Shown here piece by piece: positions 1-5,634 of a stretch of DNA of 7,460 nt. The translations under genes were made by a program, and so were the position numbers. Positions within the stretch are counted from its first letter, which is position 1. Each line of letters starts with the position of its first letter. The notes below the pieces were generated by a model, which searched no databases, was not told where the DNA came from, and saw only the letters and a list, made by a program, of their open reading frames with translations. This DNA comes from CAVOBC01 sp963693635 (GTDB taxonomy: Bacteria > Pseudomonadota > Gammaproteobacteria > Pseudomonadales > Azotimanducaceae): contig CAVOBC010000238.1 in assembly GCA_963693635.1 (NCBI GenBank), positions 1 through 7,460 of the forward strand, given 5' to 3'.

Positions 1-105
1 CTCGTGCAGAATCAATAGCCGCTCATCCGCGCGAAGCCGCGCGCAATTCGTCAGCAAATTCCGCGCACCGTCAATTGCCGCATTAGAGATTGAAGACCTC
101 AACAT
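1..105 (-). CDS. N-terminal fragment (35 aa) of a gene running off the left edge; possibly M29 aminopeptidase/NicX-like
   Basis: An ATG at 105-103 follows directly on the TGA of the upstream oxygenase gene (stop 108-106), with no spacer. The frame stays open for 35 codons to base 1. The peptide begins MLRSSISNAAIDGARNLL and ends LRADERLLILHE. An N-terminal helix with 'ARNLL..CA.L' followed by a charged turn and 'ERLLIL' resembles the start of M29-type metallopeptidases and 2,5-dihydroxypyridine 5,6-dioxygenases (NicX fold), where 'CA.l.pGE.vLI' is common. That is a pattern impression from a short piece, so the family is weakly supported. Its reality as a gene rests on the exact start-after-stop junction, the open frame and the coding-like composition. 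It would be the fourth gene of the minus-strand operon and is probably translationally coupled to the gene before it. Confidence 0.62.
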   Translation of the reverse strand, partial: MLRSSISNAAIDGARNLLTNCARLRADERLLILHE

Positions 106-1062
106 TCACACCGCGTTGTCCCGGTACGCAAATGCCCGATCAAACCGTCCATCAAGATAGTCGCCACAGGTGATCGGCTCCGGGCCATCGGCGGCCGGGA
201 AGAGAGCGCGGGGGTCGATACTCGTCTCGGGATTAGGGTCAAACGCAAGCACCAGGGACAGGCGATCTTCGCTCATCGGACTCATGACCCGGTGCGAGGC
301 CGAGCGGAACGTGCCGTTGGTCCACCGGGCAAGCAGGTCGCCTACATTTACAATCAGCGTGTCATCGATGTATGGCGCGTCTATCCACTCACCATCGGTA
401 TTCTCTATCTGCAGGCCACCCACGTGGTCCTGACAAAGAACCGTCAGCACACCGAAGTCAGTATGGGGACCAACGCCGAAGTGGTGGACGTCGGTGCGCG
501 CTGGCTGCGCAGGGTAGTAGACGTACGACGCGCGACTGAGCGGCCGATCGCTGCTTTGCAGAAAGAAGCCGGGGTCTTGCCCGAGTGATGTGGCAAAGCC
601 CCCCAGCAGAACTCGCGCAAGCTGCTGCGCAGCGTCGAACCATGCATCGGCGGCACGTCGAAACTCGTCGAAATCCTTCACCGGCCAAAGATTAGGTCCA
701 CTCAGGGAATGGTCGCCCGCCCATCCCTGGCCGTCACTGCCCCAGATGAAACTCTCCTTGCGGTCTGCCGCCGCATCATCCGCCATGCGGGCCCCACCCT
801 GCGGCAACCAACCCCGGTGATGACGAGATACGAGAATCCGGGACTTTTCTGCATCGGCCAACTCAAAGAAAGTCCGTGCACTCGATCTTGCATCGTCGAT
901 TATGGTGCTCGCGATGCCGTGGCCGGATATATAGATGAATCCCGGATTCTGGCTGGCATCGCGCAGTGCCGCCGCTGTTTGCCGGCAATGCTCGCCACGG
1001 ATCAGCGGCCCAACGTCGATCACCGGGATCGCAGTATCGGCACCTGGCGAGTCACGGCTCAC
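106..1062 (-). CDS. Isopenicillin N synthase-like Fe(II)/2-oxoglutarate oxygenase
   Basis: A 318-residue cytoplasmic non-haem iron oxygenase of the IPNS/DIOX family. The N-terminal domain opens with the typical IPVIDVGPL at residues 12-20, and GFIYISGHGI at 41-50 matches the family's 'GFf.v.gHGi' motif. The C-terminal double-stranded beta-helix carries the iron ligands His200 and Asp202 (HTD) and distal His257, plus the 2-oxoglutarate-binding RLS motif (Arg267-Ser269). The expected catalytic set is therefore complete, and the length is normal. Members usually hydroxylate, desaturate or cyclise small molecules with O2 and 2-oxoglutarate; the substrate here is unknown. The start is a GTG at 1062-1060, chosen because GGGAG lies 6 bases upstream, the preceding gene's TGA overlaps it (GTGA), and no in-frame ATG precedes the conserved N-terminus. 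It is the third gene of the minus-strand operon. Confidence 0.93.
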   Translation of the reverse strand: MSRDSPGADTAIPVIDVGPLIRGEHCRQTAAALRDASQNPGFIYISGHGIASTIIDDARSSARTFFELADAEKSRILVSRHHRGWLPQGGARMADDAAADRKESFIWGSDGQGWAGDHSLSGPNLWPVKDFDEFRRAADAWFDAAQQLARVLLGGFATSLGQDPGFFLQSSDRPLSRASYVYYPAQPARTDVHHFGVGPHTDFGVLTVLCQDHVGGLQIENTDGEWIDAPYIDDTLIVNVGDLLARWTNGTFRSASHRVMSPMSEDRLSLVLAFDPNPETSIDPRALFPAADGPEPITCGDYLDGRFDRAFAYRDNAV

Positions 1063-1664
1063 TCATGGCTCCCGCGGTCGACCGACGACTCACCCGCGTA
1101 GTAACCCACCACGTCGTTGTCCGTCGTCACGCCAAGCCCGTTCAGGCTGCGATTGACATAATTGAAGTAGCAGATGATCTGGTTCACCTCAAGAATCTCA
1201 CCGTCATCGAAACCGGCCGCACGCATCGCCTCCACATCGGCCCTGACCATCGTGCCGGGCGCAAGCGTGAGCTTTTCTGCGTAGTCAAACAGCGTTCGCT
1301 CGCGCTCGTCAAAGGCGTCGCCAGGCCGGCGCGCCTGCAACGCCTCGCCAATTTGATCGGCTCTTGACTCGTCGCCGATCAGGTGGCGGGCGTTAGCCCA
1401 GTGATTGGCGAGTGAATAATCGCACGCGTTCAGAATGGACACCCAGGACGCCACACACTCCTGCAGCCATGGCGGCAATGTGTTTGCGTCATCGTGCAGG
1501 GCGGCCCGGTAGAGAACGAGATGCCCGCGCATGCTGGCCGGACGGAGCGAATGCACGCGCATCACATTGTCGACCGTGCCGTGTGGTGTTTGTGCCAGTT
1601 CCAGCACTTGACGGAGTTCGTCACTCGCGTCAGTTTCTTTAACAGTGTCAATCCACGCAGCCAT
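1059..1664 (-). CDS. AhpD / carboxymuconolactone-decarboxylase-fold protein (peroxidase-related type)
   Basis: A 201-residue all-helical protein of the AhpD-like/CMD superfamily, 'peroxidase-related' branch. It starts MAAWIDTV, like the family's usual 'MsWI.tv', and has R-V-H-S-L-R-P near 36-42. The active-site helix reads E69...S76..N79-A-C81-D-Y-S84-L-A-N-H88. The C-terminal helix 'ILEVNQIICYFNYVNRSLNGLGV' region spans about 157-179. Relatives carry CxxCxxxH with a redox-active Cys pair. Here the first Cys (C81) and the His (H88) remain but the second Cys is Ser84, so a disulphide-based AhpD cycle looks impossible. The start is the ATG at 1664-1662 because GGAG sits 5 bases before it. The open frame continues upstream to 1868, but that part only shadows the TauD-like gene. 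There are 50 bases between it and that gene's stop, and its own stop overlaps the next start by 4 bases. Exact function unknown. Confidence 0.87.
   Translation of the reverse strand: MAAWIDTVKETDASDELRQVLELAQTPHGTVDNVMRVHSLRPASMRGHLVLYRAALHDDANTLPPWLQECVASWVSILNACDYSLANHWANARHLIGDESRADQIGEALQARRPGDAFDERERTLFDYAEKLTLAPGTMVRADVEAMRAAGFDDGEILEVNQIICYFNYVNRSLNGLGVTTDNDVVGYYAGESSVDRGSHE
1069..1073 (-). promoter_or_regulatory. Ribosome binding site supporting the GTG start at 1062
   Basis: GGGAG on the minus strand lies inside the 3' end of the AhpD-like gene, 6 bases before the GTG start of the IPNS-like oxygenase. With the GTGA start/stop overlap it supports reinitiation by coupled translation. 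Confidence 0.7.
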
Positions 1665-1669
1665 CGTTG

Positions 1670-1673
1670 CTCC
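1670..1673 (-). promoter_or_regulatory. Ribosome binding site deciding the AhpD-like start
   Basis: GGAG on the minus strand, 5 bases before the ATG at 1664-1662. It fixes the start there rather than at the in-frame ATG at 1868, which lies inside the preceding gene. Confidence 0.75.
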
Positions 1674-1714
1674 GGATTTGTAGAGGCTAATACCGTCTCG
1701 CCGAATTTCTTCGC

Positions 1715-2956
1715 TCAGCCGATCGCCTGCCCCTGGGCATTGCGGGTAGGCTCGCCAAGAAGCGCAATGTGATGTAGCGCACGCGGGCCCACTTCGCCAT
1801 AGTCGGCAACCGCATAGTGGTTCGTGATCCGGTTGTCGTAGATGCAAACATCGCCCGGGTCGTTCCACCGGAACCGCACCTGATACTCCGGCCGCTCGGC
1901 CATGCGACCCAGCAACGCCATGAGTTGTCGGCTCTCTTCGGGCGAGACGTCATTGATGTGATGCGTGAACCCCTGGTTGGTATAGATAGAGAGTTCTCCC
2001 GTCACCGGGTGCTGCCGCACAACGGGTTGCAGAGACGGCGGATAGTCTCGTTTGAGGACTTCCACATGCTGGGCGAATGATGGATCGCCATCCGCCTGCA
2101 AACGCCGCTCCGCTTCTGCCTCCCAGATCGGAAACACGTGCCGCCAGTCCATCGTTTGCGTGAGGCCCTGCGCCCACGCCTGCAGTTCAGGCGCGAGGCC
2201 ACGATAGGCAGCACCCATGTCCGCAAAGATCGTGTCCCCGCCAACCTTCGGCAGAACAAGCGCGTTCAGCACGACGGCGGACGGTGGCTGATGAAAGAAG
2301 CCATCATCGAAGTGAAAGCCATTGGCGCCGTTGGACACGGCATCCTGCGCCATCGCCGCAGCGCCAAAGGTACCGGGTCGGTACGGCTTCAGCGGCAGTG
2401 GCGCCGGCCCGCCCCGAGTTGTGCCCTGATCCAGCGTTTCCTTGTGGGTCCTGCGAGGCCGTTTGTTCGCGGCAAAGGGCTCGAAATTCTCGACGTCCTC
2501 CGAGTCCCGCAGCAGGTATTGTTTGCCGCCGCCGGTCACCGCGCTGGTCGGCCAGACATGCGGGGACCCGCGCTGCCAGGGCAGAAACGGATGCACGGAC
2601 AGTCCTTCGGAATTGTTCGACTTTTTCTGCTCGGTGTCCGGCGTGATGCCCCAGTGCCGGGACAGTTGCTGGCAGAACCGCGTGTGTTGATCAACGTCCA
2701 TGCGCCACGCGCCGCCGCTGCGGATCATTAGCACTTTGTATCGCAAGAGCGCACTCGTCACGGCTTCAAGGTTGCTCGTCGTGACCTCGCCCGCCAGATT
2801 CAAGCCTAGGACATTCGCCCCGATGAGGGGGGTCTGCGGCACGACGCTGATGCCACCCGGCAATTCAACGCGTCCAGCCGACGCGGCCAATGCGTCCCAA
2901 TCAGTACTCAAGAGCGAGCCTTTGTCGGCTGTTCCCACCCCTCCACTTGTCGCCAT
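1715..2956 (-). CDS. TauD/TfdA-family Fe(II)/2-oxoglutarate dioxygenase, long form
   Basis: A 413-residue member of the TauD/TfdA family, which uses Fe(II), O2 and 2-oxoglutarate to hydroxylate small molecules. The N-terminal 'IGANVLGLNL' (about 45-54) and 'ALLRYKVLMIR' (about 69-79) match the family start. The iron site is His215-Phe-Asp217 (FHFDD in place of the usual WHTD). The distal His380 lies in DNRITNHYAVADY, and Arg392 in PRALHH is the predicted 2-oxoglutarate Arg. E. coli TauD is 283 residues; this protein has about 30 extra N-terminal residues and about 80 extra residues ahead of the HxD motif. The TauD substrate Arg270 position appears to be His396. I chose the ATG at 2956-2954 because AGGAG precedes it (11-base spacer) and it lies just before low-complexity MATSGGVG. 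An upstream in-frame ATG at 3019 is less likely. It is the first gene of the minus-strand operon. Substrate unknown. Confidence 0.93.
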   Translation of the reverse strand: MATSGGVGTADKGSLLSTDWDALAASAGRVELPGGISVVPQTPLIGANVLGLNLAGEVTTSNLEAVTSALLRYKVLMIRSGGAWRMDVDQHTRFCQQLSRHWGITPDTEQKKSNNSEGLSVHPFLPWQRGSPHVWPTSAVTGGGKQYLLRDSEDVENFEPFAANKRPRRTHKETLDQGTTRGGPAPLPLKPYRPGTFGAAAMAQDAVSNGANGFHFDDGFFHQPPSAVVLNALVLPKVGGDTIFADMGAAYRGLAPELQAWAQGLTQTMDWRHVFPIWEAEAERRLQADGDPSFAQHVEVLKRDYPPSLQPVVRQHPVTGELSIYTNQGFTHHINDVSPEESRQLMALLGRMAERPEYQVRFRWNDPGDVCIYDNRITNHYAVADYGEVGPRALHHIALLGEPTRNAQGQAIG

Positions 2957-3108
2957 GGTCTTGCGCTCTCCTTTTGAAGCCAGATTTGTTGGCGCTTCTA
3001 TCCTGTCGTGGACCAGCATATCACCGGGCGAGAGTAGACCTGATTACCGTCCTCGGACGCCCGTGGTAGGATCGGAGCCTTCTTTGTTGGTCGACAGTCG
3101 CCGCTACT
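2957..3108. promoter_or_regulatory. Divergent intergenic region between the minus-strand operon and the small plus-strand genes
   Basis: These 152 bases lie between two divergent transcription units and should hold the promoters for both. On the plus strand the best sigma70-like pair is TTACCG (3044-3049), 17 bases, TAGGAT (3067-3072). It matches the consensus at 3/6 and 4/6 and would give a leader of about 30 bases before the ATG at 3109. On the minus strand an AT-rich TGATATGCT near 3016-3024 could be an extended -10, but I see no good -35. A short palindrome CGACAGTCG (3092-3100) and two copies of TTTGTTGG (about 2987-2994 and 3083-3090) are present. That promoters exist here follows from gene layout; the individual boxes are weak. 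Confidence 0.35.
2968..2972 (-). promoter_or_regulatory. Ribosome binding site of the TauD-like gene
   Basis: AGGAG on the minus strand (within AAAAGGAGAG), 11 bases before the ATG at 2956. The spacer is a little long but it is the only good site, and it favours this start over the ATG at 3019. Confidence 0.65.
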
Positions 3109-3324
3109 ATGGATCTACCCGCCGCACGCAAGTTCGTCAGACCTCACGCCAACGAAGACTGGTTGGCAATTGCCGCGCGAGCCCTGCCCACCGACGACCC
3201 GGACGAAGCGGTCGCGCAACTGCAGAGCTGGAACTTCCACATTTTCATGCGCGCTGCGGGTGCCAACGGGCACTCCATCCTGCCCAGCGACATCATTTTC
3301 ATCGAGCCGCCGAAGCCGGATTGA
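3109..3324 (+). CDS. Small protein, 71 aa, unrecognised (possible LysM-like fold)
   Basis: The protein runs from MDLPAARKFVRPHANEDW to PSDIIFIEPPKPD. Its codons mostly end in G or C, like the neighbouring genes, which supports it as real. It has no signal peptide or membrane segment. The arrangement 'NEDWLAIAARALP ... LQSWNFHIF ... ILPSDIIFIEPP' is loosely like a LysM unit (GETL..IA ... N ... i.pGd.l.iP), but this is only an impression of shape and the sequence is not close. An in-frame stop at 3067-3069 and no in-frame GTG or TTG after it leave this ATG as the only start. There is no good Shine-Dalgarno site: GGAG at 3074-3077 is too far away. The next small gene begins 2 bases after its stop, so the two are probably made together. 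Function unknown. Confidence 0.62.
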   Translation: MDLPAARKFVRPHANEDWLAIAARALPTDDPDEAVAQLQSWNFHIFMRAAGANGHSILPSDIIFIEPPKPD

Positions 3325-3326
3325 AC

Positions 3327-3557
3327 ATGGCAGCAAGCATCACCCACATTCGGCTTGCGGCCGCCCACGAGGGCACGGCTGAACTGATCGTGACGGTCGG
3401 CTTCGACGGCGGCGGCAAGTCCGACGTGCCGCTCGACCGATTCGCCAGCGAGGCACTGCTCAGCGATTGCAACGCCAGCGGACCAGACGAACTGATCGGC
3501 CAATCATGGCAACGCGTGCGCGATGCACTCACCGTGAGTTTCAATCGATACGCCTGA
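3327..3557 (+). CDS. Small protein, 76 aa, unrecognised
   Basis: The ATG at 3327 is 2 bases after the stop of the 71-aa gene. The protein begins MAASITHIRLAAAHEGTAEL and ends QRVRDALTVSFNRYA. The first half alternates hydrophobic residues in a beta-like pattern (HIRLAA, ELIVTVGF). The second half looks helical (DRFASEALLSDC, DELIGQSWQRVRDAL). It is soluble, with no signal peptide and one Cys (C48). The open frame extends further upstream, but that part is antisense to the TauD-like gene and is not credible as coding. No strong ribosome site precedes the ATG, so translation is probably coupled to the upstream gene. Its TGA stop coincides with the first partial unit of the repeat array that follows. 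I do not recognise the family; a two-subunit complex with the 71-aa protein is a guess from gene pairing. Confidence 0.65.
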   Translation: MAASITHIRLAAAHEGTAELIVTVGFDGGGKSDVPLDRFASEALLSDCNASGPDELIGQSWQRVRDALTVSFNRYA

Positions 3558-3563
3558 CAGCCT

Positions 3564-3633
3564 TTGTTTCTGACATCTTGTTTCTGACAGCTTGTTTCCG
3601 ACAGCTTGTTTCCGACAGCTTGTTTCCGACAGC
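3564..3633. repeat. Five contiguous 14-bp direct repeats (TTGTTTCYGACAGC)
   Basis: Units begin at 3564, 3578, 3592, 3606 and 3620. The first reads TTGTTTCTGACATC, the second TTGTTTCTGACAGC, and the last three are identical TTGTTTCCGACAGC. A partial unit (CTGACAGCC, about 3554-3562) precedes them and includes the stop codon of the 76-aa gene; a decayed unit occurs at 3650-3663. There are no spacers, so this is a tandem repeat and not a CRISPR array. Each unit junction could fold into a small bulged hairpin (GCT-T-GT, loop TTCCG, AC-AGC). A 14-base period would break any reading frame, so it is non-coding. It lies between the small genes and the deacylase-like gene and might be a slippage-prone minisatellite or a multi-copy binding site. 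Confidence 0.9.
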
Positions 3634-3649
3634 CTTGTGCTAACACCCT

Positions 3650-3663
3650 TTGTTTCTGATACA
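3650..3663. repeat. Detached, decayed copy of the 14-bp repeat
   Basis: TTGTTTCTGATACA shares its first ten bases with the early units of the array (TTGTTTCTGACA), then diverges. It is separated from the last full unit by 16 bases. It suggests the array was once longer or has been eroding at this end. Confidence 0.6.
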
Positions 3664-3727
3664 CGATCTGTCGCTGACCGCAAAAGCACAGACCTCACAC
3701 TCCTCATAGACCCGCCGGAGAAACCGC

Positions 3728-5398
3728 ATGATTGACCTCATTATCAAGAACGGACGGATTGTCGATGGTTCGGGATTGGCCGCCTACGTTGGCGACATTG
3801 CGATCGAGAATGGTCGCATCTGCAAACTGGGCAAAGTCACCGCAGAAGCGGCGCACACCGTCGATGCTGCAGGCAAAGTGGTCGCACCCGGTTTCATCGA
3901 CCCCCACACGCATTTCGACGCGCAGTTGCTGTGGGACGGCGCTTGCAAGCCAGCACTCGAACACGGGGTGACCACCGTCGTGCCCGGCAACTGCTCCCTG
4001 TCGCTCGCGCCGCTCAAGGCGGAACATCGCACCAAGCTCGTGGGCATGTTCAATCAGATTGAGGAGATGCCACTCAAAGCCTTCGCCGAAGGTGTGACCT
4101 GGGACTGGCAGACGTTTCCCGAATTTGTCGAGCGTATTAGCCGCGATCTGACGATCAACGTTGCACCTCTTGTGGGCCACAGCGTGCTGCGCTTGTGGGT
4201 GATGGGTGACGCCGCCATGGAGCGAACCGCGACCGCGGACGAAATCTCCGCAATGCAGGCGTTGTTGCGAGAATGCCTGGACGCTGGCGCGGTTGGCATG
4301 TCCACCAGTTTTATCGATTCGGACGAGACCCTGAAGCCGGTTCCCAGTCGCTATGCCGATGCCGACGAACTCGATGCCCTGGCAGCGGTCCTGGGTGAAT
4401 ACGGACGCATGCTGCAAATCGTGCACGAGTTTTACAACGCGGACGTCACGGTTGCGCGCATCGATGAACTGGCCCGGTTGTCGCTCGAACATGGCATTCC
4501 GACGACGCTGTCGCCGCTCTTTGTCAACGCGGGCGACACCGGCGAGGTCGACAAGGTAATGACCCGTGTGCGCCAACAAACAGACAATGGCGCTCGGGTG
4601 TGGCCACAGGTGCAGACGAGACCCATCGACATCAGCTTTTGTCTGGATGTTCCAAGCCTCATCTTCATGTCCATGCGCAAGTGGTACGCGATCATGCGTT
4701 TCGGCAGCCATGAGGACATCCTCGCGGCGCTCAACGATCCCGATCAGCGCGCGGAACTGGTGGCCGAAAGTAGCGCACGCGAAAATATGTGGCAACGATT
4801 GGTCTTACGGCAGGTCCAGACTGAGGCGAATCAGCCATTGGTTGGCATGAAACTGAGCGATATCGCGGCGCTTCGGAACACAGACATCGTTGAAACGATG
4901 ATCGATCTGTCGCTGGAAGAGGACCTGCAGGCACATTTTCTGCTCGGTGACATGGGCCACAACGACAATCAAAAGGTGGGTTCACTGCTCGCAGACCCAT
5001 CCGTGCACATCGGTGCCAGCGACGGCGGTGCACACATCCTGTCGTTTGCGACCTATGGCGACACGGGGTATCTGTTCAGCAAGTATGTCCGCGACCAGGC
5101 GTCCATGACCCTTGAGGCCGCGGTCAAGAAAATCACCTACGACACGGCAAACATCTGGGGGCTGCCGGAGCGCGGATTGCTCAAGGAAGGCTACATTGCC
5201 GATATCACGATCTTCGACCCCGAAACACTGGACCGGGGCGAAGAACGATACGTGCAGGACGTCCCTGGCGACGGCAGCCGCTACGTCCGGGACGCAATCG
5301 GCGTGGACACGGTCGTCGTCGGCGGGGAAGTTGCCTACACGGCTGCCGCCGGTTATACCGAATCAAGGATGGGACGGGTTCTGCCCGGGCCAGACTAG
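3728..5398 (+). CDS. N-acyl-D-amino-acid deacylase-like amidohydrolase (Amidohydro_3 type)
   Basis: A 556-residue cytoplasmic metal-dependent amidohydrolase, related to D-aminoacylases that cleave N-acyl groups from D-amino acids. The small beta domain 'DLIIKNGRIVDGSG' (3-16) leads into GFIDPHTHFDAQLLWDG (55-71) with metal ligands His60 and His62. GVTTVVPGNCS (80-90) carries the D-aminoacylase-type Cys89, GHS includes His151, and SDGGAH contains Asp432. WGLPERGLLKEGYIADITIFDP (477-498) is the family's C-terminal signature. Compared with the Alcaligenes enzyme (His67, His69, Cys96, His220, His250, Asp366), His233 matches His220. The His250 position, again 30 residues on, is Pro263 in LSPLF. 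GGAG lies 7 bases before the ATG. It reads in the same direction as the small genes, 170 bases downstream. The true substrate may differ from N-acyl-D-amino acids. Confidence 0.92.
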   Translation: MIDLIIKNGRIVDGSGLAAYVGDIAIENGRICKLGKVTAEAAHTVDAAGKVVAPGFIDPHTHFDAQLLWDGACKPALEHGVTTVVPGNCSLSLAPLKAEHRTKLVGMFNQIEEMPLKAFAEGVTWDWQTFPEFVERISRDLTINVAPLVGHSVLRLWVMGDAAMERTATADEISAMQALLRECLDAGAVGMSTSFIDSDETLKPVPSRYADADELDALAAVLGEYGRMLQIVHEFYNADVTVARIDELARLSLEHGIPTTLSPLFVNAGDTGEVDKVMTRVRQQTDNGARVWPQVQTRPIDISFCLDVPSLIFMSMRKWYAIMRFGSHEDILAALNDPDQRAELVAESSARENMWQRLVLRQVQTEANQPLVGMKLSDIAALRNTDIVETMIDLSLEEDLQAHFLLGDMGHNDNQKVGSLLADPSVHIGASDGGAHILSFATYGDTGYLFSKYVRDQASMTLEAAVKKITYDTANIWGLPERGLLKEGYIADITIFDPETLDRGEERYVQDVPGDGSRYVRDAIGVDTVVVGGEVAYTAAAGYTESRMGRVLPGPD

Positions 5399-5634
5399 TA
5401 GATTGGTTAAGTTAGGTTATTTCTTGTCCCAGGAATTGTCATCCGGACGATTCCTGGGAGTCGGGTTGCCGGTCTCCGACAGACCTGTGCACCCCTGATC
5501 ATCCGATCGCCGAGGTTGTCCCGTCGGCCAGCAGATCGTCAGCGCCCCAGCCTTGACCCAGCCGAGCGTGTCACTCAACCGGCAGCCCAAAATCTGGCGC
5601 GCCGTCAGCCAGACGATCAGAAGGAGCCATACCC
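5399..5634. other. 236-base non-coding gap between the two amidohydrolase genes
   Basis: I see no credible coding frame here. It holds the strong inverted repeat at 5427-5459 and a small perfect hairpin (GGTCT, loop CCGAC, AGACC, 5471-5485). The ribosome site of the next gene is AAGGAG at 5621-5626, 8 bases before its ATG. A separate promoter for the downstream pair could lie here, but I find no convincing -35/-10 pair. Confidence 0.6.
5427..5459. repeat. 14-bp inverted repeat / strong hairpin
   Basis: The left arm TCCCAGGAATTGTC (5427-5440) and right arm GACGATTCCTGGGA (5446-5459) flank a 5-base loop, ATCCG. Thirteen pairs are Watson-Crick and one is G-U. It begins 28 bases after the stop of the deacylase-like gene. 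No T-run follows on either strand, so it is not a standard intrinsic terminator. It may be a transcript-end or processing hairpin that separates expression of the two amidohydrolase genes, or an operator for a dimeric regulator. Confidence 0.85.

Noticed and set aside
1665..1868. N-terminal extension of the AhpD-like gene from an ATG at 1868
   Set aside because: It overlaps the 3' end of the TauD-like gene in another frame. A GGAG site and a family-typical MAAWIDTV start are found at 1664.
3084..3110. Promoter TTGTTG / TACTAT just before the 71-aa gene
   Set aside because: The spacing is only 15 bases and the -10 box would overlap the ATG, so the start codon would not be in the transcript.
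2700..3326. Upstream part of a long plus-strand open frame (2700-3557)
   Set aside because: It runs antisense through the start of the TauD-like gene and the divergent promoter region, with no family-like features. Only the last 76 codons, from the ATG at 3327, look like a gene.
3635..3662. Sigma70 promoter TTGTGC-N16-TGATAC before the deacylase-like gene
   Set aside because: The matches to consensus are poor (3/6 and 2/6), no better than elsewhere in the repeat-rich leader.
3554..3663. CRISPR array
   Set aside because: The 14-bp units are back to back with no spacers, too short for CRISPR repeats, and no cas gene is near.
3704..4795. 363-codon open frame on the minus strand
   Set aside because: It lies antisense to the conserved deacylase-like gene, whose metal motifs are intact. 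This is the usual shadow frame of GC-rich coding DNA, and the peptide (many His, Gln and Arg) matches no family.
5427..5459. Rho-independent terminator
   Set aside because: The stem is strong, but no T-run follows it on the plus strand (GTCGGGTTGCC), nor on the minus strand (CAAGAAATAACC).
5534..5618. Inverted pair GATCGTC (5534-5540) and GACGATC (5612-5618)
   Set aside because: Seven bases over a 71-base gap is near chance level in GC-rich DNA and has no flanking pairing.
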